Assembly: GCA_016791115.1 (NCBI GenBank)
Contig: JAEUNL010000008.1
Coordinates: forward strand, 1-64,000
DNA: 64,000 nt
Source of the DNA: Rhodocyclaceae bacterium
Lineage (GTDB): Bacteria; Pseudomonadota; Gammaproteobacteria; Burkholderiales; Rhodocyclaceae
Reading direction: 5' to 3'
Shown here: positions 27,893 through 36,564 of the stretch, one piece after another
Position numbering within the stretch: the stretch's first letter is position 1
How the letters are laid out: every line of letters starts with the position of its first letter
The notes under the pieces: generated by a model
What the model saw: only the letters and a program-made list of their open reading frames with translations
Told to the model about the DNA's origin: nothing
The model's database searches: none
Translations under genes and position numbers: made by a program

Positions 27893-28204
27893 TCAGGCGA
27901 TCACGGCCTCGTCGGTGCGGCTGTCGCCCTTGTTGTCCTGCCAGTTGATGACCACCTTGTCGCCGGCCTTTGCACCCTTCACCTTGAATGCGAAGACAGG
28001 GTTGCGCGAGATGGCGGTGCCGATCTGCGCATCGACCACCAGCTTGTCGCCGACCGTCGCGGTCAGGTGCTTGATGAAATGCGCGGGCACCAGATTGCCC
28101 GCCGAGTCCTTGCGCTGACCGGTTTCCATCGCGTGGTTCACCAGCACGCGGATCTCCGCCACGTCACCCTGCATGCTGGCGCGTATCTTCATCGGATCGC
28201 CCAT
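27893..28204 (-). CDS. soxZ: SoxZ sulfur-carrier subunit
   Basis: 103-residue partner of SoxY, no signal peptide of its own and exported with SoxY. It has the all-beta fold pattern MKIRASMQGDVAEIRVLVNHAMETGQRKD and PAHFIKHLTATVGDKLVV that is diagnostic of SoxZ. GAGAGAGG precedes the start. 35 bases after soxY and 98 bases before soxA. Confidence 0.95.
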   Translation of the reverse strand: MGDPMKIRASMQGDVAEIRVLVNHAMETGQRKDSAGNLVPAHFIKHLTATVGDKLVVDAQIGTAISRNPVFAFKVKGAKAGDKVVINWQDNKGDSRTDEAVIA

Positions 28205-28239
28205 GATTGCCTCTCTCTAATCGGGATGTTGATGGGTGC

Positions 28240-28710
28240 TCAGCCGCCGCAGCCGCCGATCGTGACCTTGACTTCCTTCGCCGCCACGTAGAACTTTCCA
28301 CCCGCATGCGCCACCGCACGCACGTTGGAGGTCTGCTGCATCTTGACGCGTACCGAGACCGACGGCATCGCACCGCCGGCGAGGTCGAAACTGGCGCACA
28401 GCGGATTGGGATTGTTGTCGATGAAGATCGACAGCTTCTGGGTGTTCGGCACGTTGCTGGTGACCTCGATCGGCACGACGGCACCGTTCTCGGCGATGTC
28501 GGGCGCCTTCATCACGATATCGGCGCTGTCGACCGGGTTGGCGATGCCCAGCCCGCTCATCGCGTCGCCGACCTTCTTCGCCTCGAACGCGCCCGTGTTC
28601 CAGCTCGCCGCGAGTACCTGGCCGGGCCTGAGTGCGCCTGCCGCAATCGCGGCCAGCACGGCGCCGCTCGCCCCTGCTCCCTTCAGGAGCAGCCTGCGTA
28701 GGGGATTCAT
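28240..28710 (-). CDS. soxY: SoxY sulfur-carrier subunit
   Basis: 156 residues. It carries the sulfur intermediates covalently on Cys154 of the mobile C-terminal GGCGG tail, which is complete. A Tat-type signal RRLLLKGAGASGAVLAAIAAGALRPGQVLA exports the SoxYZ pair. The ATG at 28710 has GAGGAG about 9 bases upstream; longer frames upstream have no such support. It is the first gene of the visible sox run. No soxCD, soxV or soxW is seen here, which in known organisms goes with zero-valent sulfur storage. Confidence 0.94.
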   Translation of the reverse strand: MNPLRRLLLKGAGASGAVLAAIAAGALRPGQVLAASWNTGAFEAKKVGDAMSGLGIANPVDSADIVMKAPDIAENGAVVPIEVTSNVPNTQKLSIFIDNNPNPLCASFDLAGGAMPSVSVRVKMQQTSNVRAVAHAGGKFYVAAKEVKVTIGGCGG

Positions 28711-29063
28711 CGTCTCGTTTCTCCTCTTGGGTTGTGCATGACGCGGACTGCGATATTGCCGGCCTGGTCGCAACGCAGCAAGCCTTGACTGTACGCGGAA
28801 TGTGCGCTCCGCACCGCATCGCCCGACGGGAAACGACGACGCGTCCCGCGCGACAACACGGTCCGTCTGGATGCCATTACGGCTTTTTAGCCGCCTGCCA
28901 ACGCAATTGGAATACCACCACGCAGCCCCCATGAGGGGTAACCCCCTCGGGCTATTGCCCTTGGCGTGAGCGGACGGGCAACCTGCCGCCCTTGGCCCGG
29001 GGCTTCGCGCCGGCGGGACGCCAGGTCCGCAGCCAGCCCCTGTTCAGCGAGGAGCGCCCCACC
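28711..29063. other. Divergent intergenic region upstream of soxY
   Basis: About 350 bases between soxY (minus) and the DUF302 gene (plus), so it should hold both promoters. I see no strong sigma-70 or sigma-54 promoter and no clear inverted repeat for a SoxR-type regulator. The stretch is GC-rich without a credible gene. Confidence 0.4.
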
Positions 29064-29666
29064 ATGCCGCCACGCAGCAATCCGCCCCCTTTCATGAGGA
29101 TGCGACCGAACCGCCATGGCGCCGCCGGCAGGTTGCTGCGCGCCGCCGTCGCGTCCGTTGCCATCGCCGCGCCGCCGCTCGTGGCGGCAGCCGCGCCGGG
29201 CGATACGGAAGCGCCGGGGGCAACGACCTCGCGCACGACGACGGTACGCATCATTCGCTTGCCGGCGATGCCTGGCGTGAGTTACAACGATGCGGTCGAG
29301 TCGCTCAAGCTTCGTGCCAACAGCCGCAACTTCAAGTTCGTTGGCGTCAGCCCGCTGTCGAAGGAAGTGGAAGCGATGACCGGCATGCCGACGCCGCGCA
29401 CCGAGATCTTCAGCTTCTGCGACGCGGTCACGGCGCGACAGTTCATCGACGTCAACCTCGACTTCGCCGCATTCCTGCCCTGTCGGGTCGCCGTGCTCGA
29501 AGACGCAAACCGCAAGGTATGGATCGTTTCGATGATGATGGACATGGCCTGGCTCGAGGGCGAACGGGGAAGCGTCGCCGTACCTGCCGGATTGCGCGCG
29601 CGTGCCGCCGAGATCATCGATATCCTCAATGACATGATCAACGCCGCGGCAAAAGGGGAATTCTGA
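29064..29666 (+). CDS. DUF302-domain exported protein
   Basis: 200 residues. After a basic start comes a hydrophobic signal-like stretch (LLRAAVASVAIAAPPLVAAAA). The rest matches DUF302: FKFVGVSPLSKEVEAM, IFSFCDAVTARQFIDVNLDFAAFLPCRVAVLED and KVWIVSMMM. Two conserved cysteines (FSFCDA and FLPCRV) are notable. DUF302 proteins often accompany sulfur-oxidation genes; here it is divergent from soxY, so a role in the same process is plausible but unproven. Start chosen for GAGGAG 10 bases upstream. Confidence 0.82.
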   Translation: MPPRSNPPPFMRMRPNRHGAAGRLLRAAVASVAIAAPPLVAAAAPGDTEAPGATTSRTTTVRIIRLPAMPGVSYNDAVESLKLRANSRNFKFVGVSPLSKEVEAMTGMPTPRTEIFSFCDAVTARQFIDVNLDFAAFLPCRVAVLEDANRKVWIVSMMMDMAWLEGERGSVAVPAGLRARAAEIIDILNDMINAAAKGEF

Positions 29667-29694
29667 ACGCACCCCGAATCCAGGGGCCGGACAT

Positions 29695-30462
29695 TCAGGG
29701 AAACTGGTAGTGCTCGGCGGTCATCAGGTCGACACCGCAGGGCAGCGCCTCGATCCAGTCGAGAAAACGCCCGATCATCGGGCCTTCGAAGCGCGAGCCG
29801 TGTTGCGGCACCAGCATCGACACATCCAACTTGCGCACCATGTCCACCCAGAAGCGGCAGATCTTGTTCGAGATCATGTAACGCCGGTGGAAGGCCTCCA
29901 TGTAAGGCACATGCGCGTCGAAGTCGCGCACCGGCTCGGCCGCCAGTTCATGCGGCACCAGCGAGGCGCCCATGTCGCCGGTGAACAGGATTTTCGACAC
30001 CGGGTCGTAGAACTGGAAGTTGCCCTCGGAATGCAGGAAATGCGCCGGCACCGCCTTGAGCACGGTGCGGCCGAGCGGAATGTCGCCACCCGGGTCGGGA
30101 ATGCCGACGATCCGCCCCGACACGTCGCGGCCCGTGGTGAAGTGCGGCACGAAACGCGTCCAGAGCTGCGAGATCAGCACCCTGCAGTGGGTCGCGACGA
30201 ACCACTTGTTGACCGAGGCGATAATGTCCGGATCGGCGTGCGACGCCAGGATGAGGTCGAGTTCGCGGGACGGCACGTAGCGCTGCATCGCCATCAGCAG
30301 GCCGTTGTAGGTGATGTTGCCGCCGGGGTCGACCAAGGCGCCGTGGCCGTCGTCGACGATCAGGAACTGGTTGGCCTGCACTGCGGCATCGTTCTGGTCA
30401 TCGACCAGGTCATAGAACGCGATGCAGGCGTGCCCGCCACGGTTGTACAGCTCCACTGCCAT
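29695..30462 (-). CDS. Oxygen-binding di-iron (flavodiiron-like) metallo-beta-lactamase protein
   Basis: 255 residues, cytoplasmic. It resembles the di-iron domain of flavodiiron proteins without a flavodoxin part: LASHADPDIIASVNKWF (ligand-bearing H-x-D), HSEGNFQFYDPVSKILFTGDMGASLVPHE and LVPQHGSRFEGPM. Such ODP-type proteins bind O2 or act as sensors and reductases. MAVELYNRGGHACIAFYDL is taken as start, with GGAG upstream. It is convergent with the DUF302 gene and its role next to the sox genes is unknown. Confidence 0.8.
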   Translation of the reverse strand: MAVELYNRGGHACIAFYDLVDDQNDAAVQANQFLIVDDGHGALVDPGGNITYNGLLMAMQRYVPSRELDLILASHADPDIIASVNKWFVATHCRVLISQLWTRFVPHFTTGRDVSGRIVGIPDPGGDIPLGRTVLKAVPAHFLHSEGNFQFYDPVSKILFTGDMGASLVPHELAAEPVRDFDAHVPYMEAFHRRYMISNKICRFWVDMVRKLDVSMLVPQHGSRFEGPMIGRFLDWIEALPCGVDLMTAEHYQFP

Positions 30463-30599
30463 CGCGCGCTCCAATGCCGGCCCGGCGCCACCCCACGGAT
30501 GGCAAACCGTTGAAGTCACGAATTTTCACAAATGGCGCAGGGCGGAAACTGATCCAGATCAAGATTGACAGACATCAGCAAAGGCTTCTTCAGCCGCCG

Positions 30600-32396
30600 C
30601 TAATGCTGAATTGCCGGCGGCGCCACCTTGATCACTTCCTCGATTGTCGTCAGGCCGGCAGCGACCTTCATTGCCCCTGAAATCCGCAAGGCGCGCATGC
30701 CTTCGCGATAGGCCTGGTCGCGTACCGCGGCGACGTCGGTACGCTCGTGGATCAGCTTCTTGATTTCCGGCGACAGCATCATGATCTCGTAGATGCCGAT
30801 GCGCCCCTGATAGCCCGTCATGCGGCATTCGAGGCAGCCGACCGGGTGGAACACCTGCGAGGGCATGCCCGACTTCCACGGCACCACGAGCTGGCTCCAC
30901 AGTTCCTCGTCCTCGGCACGCATGCCGCCGGCGCGTTTGCAGTGCGGACACAGCGTGCGCACCAGACGCTGCGCCATCACGCCGAGCACTGTCGCGTTGA
31001 GCAGGTATGAGGGCACGCCGAGGTCGAGCAGGCGCGTGATCGCGGTCGGCGAATCGTTTGTGTGCAGCGTCGACAGGACAAGGTGTCCCGTCAACGCCGC
31101 CTGGATCGCCATGTCGGCGGTTTCGAGATCGCGTATCTCGCCCACCATGATGATGTCCGGGTCCTGCCGCATCAGCGCGCGCACGCCCTGCGCGAACCCC
31201 ATCTCGATGCCGTGCTGGACCTGCACCTGGTTGAATGAGGGTTCGATCATCTCGATCGGGTCCTCGATGGTGCACACGTTGACCTCGGGCACGGCCAGTT
31301 GCTTGAGCGTCGAATAGAGCGTGGTCGTCTTGCCCGAGCCGGTCGGCCCGGTCACCAGGATGATGCCGTTCGACGCGCCCGTCATGCGCGACCAGCGCAC
31401 GCCGTCCTCGTCGGAAAACCCGAGTTCGCTGAAATCGCGCACCAGCACCTCGGGATCGAAAATACGCATCACCAGCTTCTCGCCGAAGGCCGTCGGCAGG
31501 GTCGACAGGCGCAATTCGACTTCCTGCCCGTGCGGCGTGCGCGTCTTGATGCGGCCGTCCTGCGGGCGGCGCTTCTCCACCACGTCCATGCGTCCCAGGA
31601 TCTTGATGCGCGAGGTCATCGCGTTGAGCACCGGCATCGGGATCTGGTAGACCTGATGCAGCACGCCGTCGATGCGAAAGCGGACGATGCCCAGTTCGCG
31701 CCGCGGCTCGACGTGGATGTCGCTGGCGCGCTGCTCGAAGGCGTACTGCCACAGCCAATCGACGATGTTGACGATGTGCTGGTCGTTGGCGTCGTACTGG
31801 CGGTTGGCCTTGCCCAGCTCGACCAGTTGCTCGAAATTCGAAATGCCGGAAGTGGCCTCGCCCGACTTCATCGCCCGCTTGACCGACTTGGCGAGGTTGT
31901 AGAACTCGACGATGTAGCGCTCGATCACCTGCGGATTGGCAATCACGCGCCGGATGTCCTTGCGCAGGATCGGCCGCAACTCCTTCTCCCACTCGCGCAC
32001 GAACGGTTCGGCGGTGGCGATCACCACGTCGCGCGGCGTCACCTCGACCGGCAGGATCTTGAAGCGCGTCGCGTAGGCATTCGACATCACCTCGGTGACG
32101 CCGGAGAAATCCACCTTGAGCGGATCGATGTGGTAATAGGGCAGTCCGCTGCGCCCGGCCAGCCATTCGGACAGATCATCGAGCGTCAGCAGCCGGTGCG
32201 GCGGCTTGGCCGACTTCCACTTCTGCTCGGCAACGATGATCAGCGGATGGGTGTCGCCACGGAAATAGCGCCGCTCATGCTTGAGTTGGCCGCCGTCGTC
32301 GACGCTGACCATCCCGTCGGCCATCAGCAGGTCGAGCACCTCGGGCAGAGCAAGGCGGCGTTCGAGATCGCCGCCCTTGTGTTCCGGCTGATTCAT
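30600..32396 (-). CDS. GspE/PilB-type secretion ATPase (orphan)
   Basis: 598 residues. The N-terminal third resembles the GspE/MshE N-domain (LPEVLDLLMADGMVS ... GLPYYHIDPLKVDFSGV). The ATPase core has Walker A TGPTGSGKTTTLYS, the Asp box VCTIEDPIEMIEP, Walker B DPDIIMVGEIRDLETAD and the His box TLHTNDSPTAITRL. A tetracysteine zinc site (TLCPHCKRAGG, GCLECRMTGYQGR) marks PilB/GspE rather than PilT. It powers pilus or pseudopilus assembly in known systems. No pilus or type II secretion gene lies nearby. Confidence 0.9.
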   Translation of the reverse strand: MNQPEHKGGDLERRLALPEVLDLLMADGMVSVDDGGQLKHERRYFRGDTHPLIIVAEQKWKSAKPPHRLLTLDDLSEWLAGRSGLPYYHIDPLKVDFSGVTEVMSNAYATRFKILPVEVTPRDVVIATAEPFVREWEKELRPILRKDIRRVIANPQVIERYIVEFYNLAKSVKRAMKSGEATSGISNFEQLVELGKANRQYDANDQHIVNIVDWLWQYAFEQRASDIHVEPRRELGIVRFRIDGVLHQVYQIPMPVLNAMTSRIKILGRMDVVEKRRPQDGRIKTRTPHGQEVELRLSTLPTAFGEKLVMRIFDPEVLVRDFSELGFSDEDGVRWSRMTGASNGIILVTGPTGSGKTTTLYSTLKQLAVPEVNVCTIEDPIEMIEPSFNQVQVQHGIEMGFAQGVRALMRQDPDIIMVGEIRDLETADMAIQAALTGHLVLSTLHTNDSPTAITRLLDLGVPSYLLNATVLGVMAQRLVRTLCPHCKRAGGMRAEDEELWSQLVVPWKSGMPSQVFHPVGCLECRMTGYQGRIGIYEIMMLSPEIKKLIHERTDVAAVRDQAYREGMRALRISGAMKVAAGLTTIEEVIKVAPPAIQH

Positions 32397-32450
32397 GGGC
32401 CACCCAGTTCGCGAGACTGCGCGCACTATAGCGCGAGCTGCTCGGCAGCC

Positions 32451-32972
32451 TCAATCGATCGGGATGTAAAGTTCGGGCAGGAGCGCCTCGCGCCATTGCG
32501 CGAGCTTGTCGGCGAAGGCGAGCGTGTACGCCGGGCTGGAGGACGGCAACACGCGCGTCTCGAGACCCTGTTCGGCGAAACCGCGCACGAAGCGCCCCGC
32601 CGTCTTGCCGTTGAAGCAGACGCGACGCAGGCTGGTGGCAATCTGCGTCACGCACGAAAAATCGTTGGGCTGCGCCTCGCGAATCGCGGAATCGAGGCTG
32701 CCTTCGCGCTCGCACAGGCCATACACGTCCCACACCGCCACACCGCGTGCACGCAGGGCATGCTGCTTGGCCGCGTAGTCGAGTTCGGTCAAGGGGGCGT
32801 CGAGCACCGCCGCCAGCAGGCGCCAGAACTGGTTCTGCGGATGGGCGTAGTAGTGCCGCGCGGCGAGCGAGGCCTCGGAGGGAAAGCTGCCGAGGATCAG
32901 CACCCGCGCGCGTTCGTCGACGATCGGCGGCAGGCCGCGCAGGCGTGGCGCCGACGCGGCCTGTCCGGACAT
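32451..32972 (-). CDS. DNA-deoxyinosine / uracil-DNA glycosylase family protein
   Basis: 173-residue base-excision repair enzyme of the Mug-related family. Active-site region VLILGSFPSEASLAARHYYAHPQNQFWRLL and the second motif LPSSSPAYTLAF match the deoxyinosine-glycosylase group. Its ATG overlaps the htpG stop (ATGA), so it is translationally coupled to htpG and may be induced with it by heat shock. Confidence 0.85.
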   Translation of the reverse strand: MSGQAASAPRLRGLPPIVDERARVLILGSFPSEASLAARHYYAHPQNQFWRLLAAVLDAPLTELDYAAKQHALRARGVAVWDVYGLCEREGSLDSAIREAQPNDFSCVTQIATSLRRVCFNGKTAGRFVRGFAEQGLETRVLPSSSPAYTLAFADKLAQWREALLPELYIPID

Positions 32973-34909
32973 CAGCCCGGCAGGATGATGCGCGAGGCTT
33001 CGCCGGCCATCTCCAGCATCAGCTGGTTGACGCGCTTGACGAAGCCCGCCGGGTCGTCGAGTTGTCCGCCTTCGGCGAGCAGCGCCTGGTCGAACAGCAC
33101 CGCCGTCCAGTCGTCGAAGTGCGCCTGCTCGTCCTTGAGCCGCAGCACCACCGGATGCTCGGGATTGATCTCGAGGATCGGCTTGGCGGCCGGCGCGCTC
33201 TGCCCCGCGGCCTTCAACATGCGCTGCAGGTTGGCACTCATGTCGAACTCGTCCGCCACCAGGCAGGCCGGCGAATCGGTCAGGCGGTGCGTCACGCGGA
33301 CTTCCTTGACGCGCTCGCCCAGCGCGGTCTTCATGCGGTCGATCAGCGGCGCGAGTTCGCCCGCCTTTTCCTCCTGCGCCTTCTTCTCGGCTTCGTCCTC
33401 GAGCTTGCCGAGGTCGAGCCCGCCCTTGGCCACCGACACCAGCTGCTTGCCGTCGAACTCGGTCAGGTGCCCGACCACCCACTCGTCGACGCGGTCGGAC
33501 AGCAGCAGCACTTCGACGCCCTTCTTGCGGAAGATCTCGAGGTGCGGGCTGTTTTTCGCCGCGTTGAAGCCATCGGCGGTGACGTAGTAGATCTTGTCCT
33601 GGCCTTCCTTCATGCGGCCGATGTAGTCGGCCAGCGAAACCGTCTCGTCGGCAGTATCGGCCAGCGTGCTGGCAAAGCGCAGCAGGCCGGCGATCTTGTC
33701 CTTGTTGCTGCGGTCTTCGCCGACGCCTTCCTTGAGCACCTTGCCGAACTCGCCCCAGAACTTCGCGTAATCCTCCTTGCGGTCTTCCGCGAGATCTTCG
33801 AGCAGGCCGAGGACCTTCTTGGTGCAGCCGTTGCGGATCGCCTCGATGTCCTTCGATTCCTGCAGGATCTCGCGCGACACGTTGAGCGGCAGGTCGTTGG
33901 AGTCGACCACCCCGCGCACGAAGCGCAGGTAGAGCGGCATCAGCTGCTCGGCGTCGTCCATGATGAACACGCGGCGCACATAGAGCTTGACGCCATGGCG
34001 CGCGTTGCGGTCCCACATGTCGAACGGCGCGTGGGCGGGAATGTAGAGCAGCTGCGTGTATTCCTGGCGCCCTTCGACCCGGGCGTGGGTCCACGCGAGC
34101 GGCTCGTCGTAGTCGTGGCCGACGTGCTTGTAGAACGCCTTGTACTGCTCCTCGGTGATTTCGCTCTTCGGCTTGGCCCACAGCGCGCTCGCCTGATTGA
34201 CGGTTTCCAGCTCGTCGGAGAGCGTCTGCGCCTTGGCTTCCTCGTCCCACTTTTCCTTGTACATCACGATCGGCTGCACGATGTGATCGGAGTACTTGCG
34301 GATGATGTCGCGCAGCTTCCAGCCCGAAAGCAGGTCGTCCTGCTCCGCCCGCAGATGCAGCGTGATCTCGGTGCCGCGCGCAGGCTTGTCGACTGCCTCG
34401 ACGGTAAACTCGCCGGCGCCGTCCGATTCCCACTTGACGCCTTCGCCGGCCGGCAGCCCGGCGCGGCGTGTCACCACGGTCACCTTGTCGGCGACGATGA
34501 ACGAGGAATAGAAGCCGACACCGAACTGGCCGATCAGGTTGGCGTCGTTTTTCTGGTCGCCGGTGAGCTTGCTGAAGAATTCGCGCGTGCCGCTCTTGGC
34601 AATGGTGCCGAGGTTGGCAATGGCCTCCTCGCGGCTCATGCCGATGCCGTTGTCGGCGACGGTGATGGTGCGCGCGTCCTTGTCGAACGCAACGCGGATC
34701 TTCAGTTCGGCTTCGTTCTCGAACAGCGCCGGATTGTCGAGCGCCTCGAAGCGCAGCTTGTCGCAGGCATCGGAGGCATTGGATATCAGCTCGCGCAGAA
34801 AGATCTCGCGGTTGCTGTAGAGCGAATGGATCATCAGGTGAAGCATCTGCTTCACCTCGGCCTGGAAGGCCATCGTCTGCCCGGCCGGGCTCTGGGTGGT
34901 GGTGTCCAT
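32972..34909 (-). CDS. htpG: Chaperone protein HtpG (Hsp90)
   Basis: 645-residue ATP-dependent chaperone, cytoplasmic dimer. The GHKL ATP site is intact: [50 protein letters not shown] and [16 protein letters not shown]. The middle domain ([21 protein letters not shown]) and C-terminal dimerisation domain ([19 protein letters not shown]) follow. A sigma-32 promoter lies 62-90 bases upstream of the ATG. It overlaps the downstream glycosylase gene. Confidence 0.96.
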   Translation of the reverse strand: MDTTTQSPAGQTMAFQAEVKQMLHLMIHSLYSNREIFLRELISNASDACDKLRFEALDNPALFENEAELKIRVAFDKDARTITVADNGIGMSREEAIANLGTIAKSGTREFFSKLTGDQKNDANLIGQFGVGFYSSFIVADKVTVVTRRAGLPAGEGVKWESDGAGEFTVEAVDKPARGTEITLHLRAEQDDLLSGWKLRDIIRKYSDHIVQPIVMYKEKWDEEAKAQTLSDELETVNQASALWAKPKSEITEEQYKAFYKHVGHDYDEPLAWTHARVEGRQEYTQLLYIPAHAPFDMWDRNARHGVKLYVRRVFIMDDAEQLMPLYLRFVRGVVDSNDLPLNVSREILQESKDIEAIRNGCTKKVLGLLEDLAEDRKEDYAKFWGEFGKVLKEGVGEDRSNKDKIAGLLRFASTLADTADETVSLADYIGRMKEGQDKIYYVTADGFNAAKNSPHLEIFRKKGVEVLLLSDRVDEWVVGHLTEFDGKQLVSVAKGGLDLGKLEDEAEKKAQEEKAGELAPLIDRMKTALGERVKEVRVTHRLTDSPACLVADEFDMSANLQRMLKAAGQSAPAAKPILEINPEHPVVLRLKDEQAHFDDWTAVLFDQALLAEGGQLDDPAGFVKRVNQLMLEMAGEASRIILPG

Positions 34910-34970
34910 GTCTGAAGTCCGTTATCGGTTTTCGGAGATTGCCGGTACGTCGGCGATGCGACGACACTGC

Positions 34971-34999
34971 TTTATGGGGGCGATGTACCGGAATTCAAG
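34971..34999 (-). promoter_or_regulatory. RpoH (sigma-32) heat-shock promoter of htpG
   Basis: On the minus strand CTTGAA (34994-34999) and CCCCCATAAA (34971-34980) are separated by 13 bases. This is close to the sigma-32 consensus CTTGAA-N13-15-CCCCAT. The -10 element ends 62 bases before the htpG start codon. Confidence 0.85.
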
Positions 35000-35045
35000 T
35001 ACCGGTATCAACCTACCCCGCACGCCCCATGGATCGGGCTTTTCG

Positions 35046-35099
35046 AGCCATGCATGGCTGCAGGCAAGACAGGGCGGGCCTCCCAAGCCATGCATGGCT
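35046..35099. repeat. Two identical 14-bp palindromes between greB and htpG
   Basis: AGCCATGCATGGCT occurs at 35046-35059 and 35086-35099, exactly 40 bases apart, each a perfect palindrome. A CCCATGGATCGGGC block lies at about 35028. The block sits upstream of the htpG promoter and after the greB stop. It may be a diverged member of the GCATGGAT repeat family or a paired operator. Confidence 0.6.
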
Positions 35100-35135
35100 G
35101 CGAGGAAGCAACCATGCGCCTTCCAGGCCATCGCC

Positions 35136-35684
35136 CTACTCGTACCGGATTTCGAGGATCTCGATTTCGCGCAAGCCGGCCGGGCTCTGGAAGCGCACCG
35201 CGTCGCCCTCGCGCGCCTTGAGCAGCGCACGGGCCAGCGGCGAGATCCAGCTGATGCGGCCTTCCGAGGCGTTGGCCTCGTCCACGCCGACGATCTGCCA
35301 GGTTTCGTCGATGCCCGATTCGGCGTCGCTGATGGTCACCGTGGCGCCGAAGAACACCTGTCCGACGTTCTCCTGCTCGACCGGATCGACCACCGTGGCG
35401 GTTTCCAGCCGCTTGATGAGGAAGCGGATGCGCTTGTCCATCTCGCGCAGGCGCTTCTTGCCGTAGATGTAGTCGCCATTCTCGGAGCGGTCGCCGTTCG
35501 AGGCAGCCCAGGAAACCACCTGCACCAGCGCCGGGCGGTCGATGCGGACGAGCTGGTCCAGCTCGGCCTTGAGCCGCGCCCAGCCGGCACGCGTCATGTA
35601 ATTCTTGGTGCCGGGCGGCAGCGCCGGGATCTGTTCGGGATCCTCGTCGTCCGCGTCGGATTCCTTGACGAAGGCCTTGCTCAA
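35136..35684 (-). CDS. greB: Transcription elongation factor GreB
   Basis: 182 residues. Stimulates cleavage of backtracked RNA in stalled RNA polymerase. The N-terminal coiled coil has YMTRAGWARLKAELDQLV, the acidic tip is in ASNGDRSENGDYIYGKKRLREMDKRIRFL, and the C-terminal FKBP-like domain carries IVGVDEANASEGRISWISPLARALL. The wording WAASNGDRSENGDYIYGKK is the GreB rather than GreA signature. An extra acidic N-terminal leader (SDADDEDPEQIP) is present. Confidence 0.93.
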   Translation of the reverse strand: MSKAFVKESDADDEDPEQIPALPPGTKNYMTRAGWARLKAELDQLVRIDRPALVQVVSWAASNGDRSENGDYIYGKKRLREMDKRIRFLIKRLETATVVDPVEQENVGQVFFGATVTISDAESGIDETWQIVGVDEANASEGRISWISPLARALLKAREGDAVRFQSPAGLREIEILEIRYE

Positions 35685-35802
35685 TGGTGTTCCCGCGATC
35701 GAATCAGGGCCGAAATGGTAGAGCGCGCCCGGGCGGGCTGCAAGGCCGCGCGAGGGCGCGCTCCGTGAAATCGCTCGGAATGGCGCAACCGCGCCGGGTG
35801 TT

Positions 35803-36036
35803 TCAGTGATAGACCGCCGGCTGCGTCATCAAGGCTTCGTACTGGTCGATGAAGTCGCCGAAATCGTCGGCCTCCTCGGCCACCTCGACGACGTCGGAGA
35901 ACTCGCGGCGGAAACGGCGTGCGGTCTCGTCGCGCATCAGCATGCCCAAGCCCTTGCGCTTGTCGATGACTTCCACCGCATCCACCTGCGGGTACTCGAC
36001 GACATACAGAACAGGGTTGTTGAACACGATGCGCAT
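35803..36036 (-). CDS. DUF3567 protein
   Basis: 77 residues, starting MRIVFNNPVLYVVEYPQVDAVEVIDKRKG and ending in an acidic helix EVAEEADDFGDFIDQYEALM. This is the short DUF3567 family, found mainly in Betaproteobacteria, function unknown. The ATG at 36036 has GAGGAG 7 bases upstream; longer frames upstream are not supported. Confidence 0.85.
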   Translation of the reverse strand: MRIVFNNPVLYVVEYPQVDAVEVIDKRKGLGMLMRDETARRFRREFSDVVEVAEEADDFGDFIDQYEALMTQPAVYH

Positions 36037-36272
36037 ATCAGACTCCTCTTCCGGAGACGCCCTGCGGAAATCCGCCGCGCCCCTCGGAACCGAACATGGG
36101 GGCACGCCGTGCCGGTTCAAGTGGCCGGCGGATGGGGAGCGGCTGTTGTCTTTCCGGGGTCTGGCGCTTACCATTGCCTTGAGACGTGCCGATCCGCCGG
36201 CCACATTCCTTATCGGTCGCATCCGAAGGAACTTTAGCCCCGCCCACCTGCCCGCCAGCGCATCCGCATACC

Positions 36273-36494
36273 ATGTCCGAATCCATGGAAATCACCGAGC
36301 AAGAATCCGATCTGCGCGCCAAGCTGCACGCGCTGCAGGTGGAACACCGCGACCTCGACCAGATCATCGCCCAATTGCAGGCCGTGCCGCCGCCCGACGA
36401 ACTGATGCTGCGCCGGATGAAGAAGCGCAAGCTGTTGCTGAAAGACCGGATCAGCGTGCTCGAACGCATGCTCGAGCCGGACGAGCCTGCCTGA
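36273..36494 (+). CDS. YdcH-like DUF465 protein
   Basis: 73 residues, almost entirely an amphipathic helix: ESDLRAKLHALQVEHRDLDQIIAQL, a short turn, and MLRRMKKRKLLLKDRISVLERML. The first helix H-x-L-D-x-x-I and the basic second helix with KRKLLLKD are the DUF465 signature. Function unknown. A second ATG four codons on is an alternative start. Confidence 0.85.
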   Translation: MSESMEITEQESDLRAKLHALQVEHRDLDQIIAQLQAVPPPDELMLRRMKKRKLLLKDRISVLERMLEPDEPA

Positions 36495-36564
36495 ACGCCG
36501 CGCCGGACCCACTATCAATCAACGCAAGGCCGCCGGGAGCGCCGGACACGCACAGCGAGGCCCC

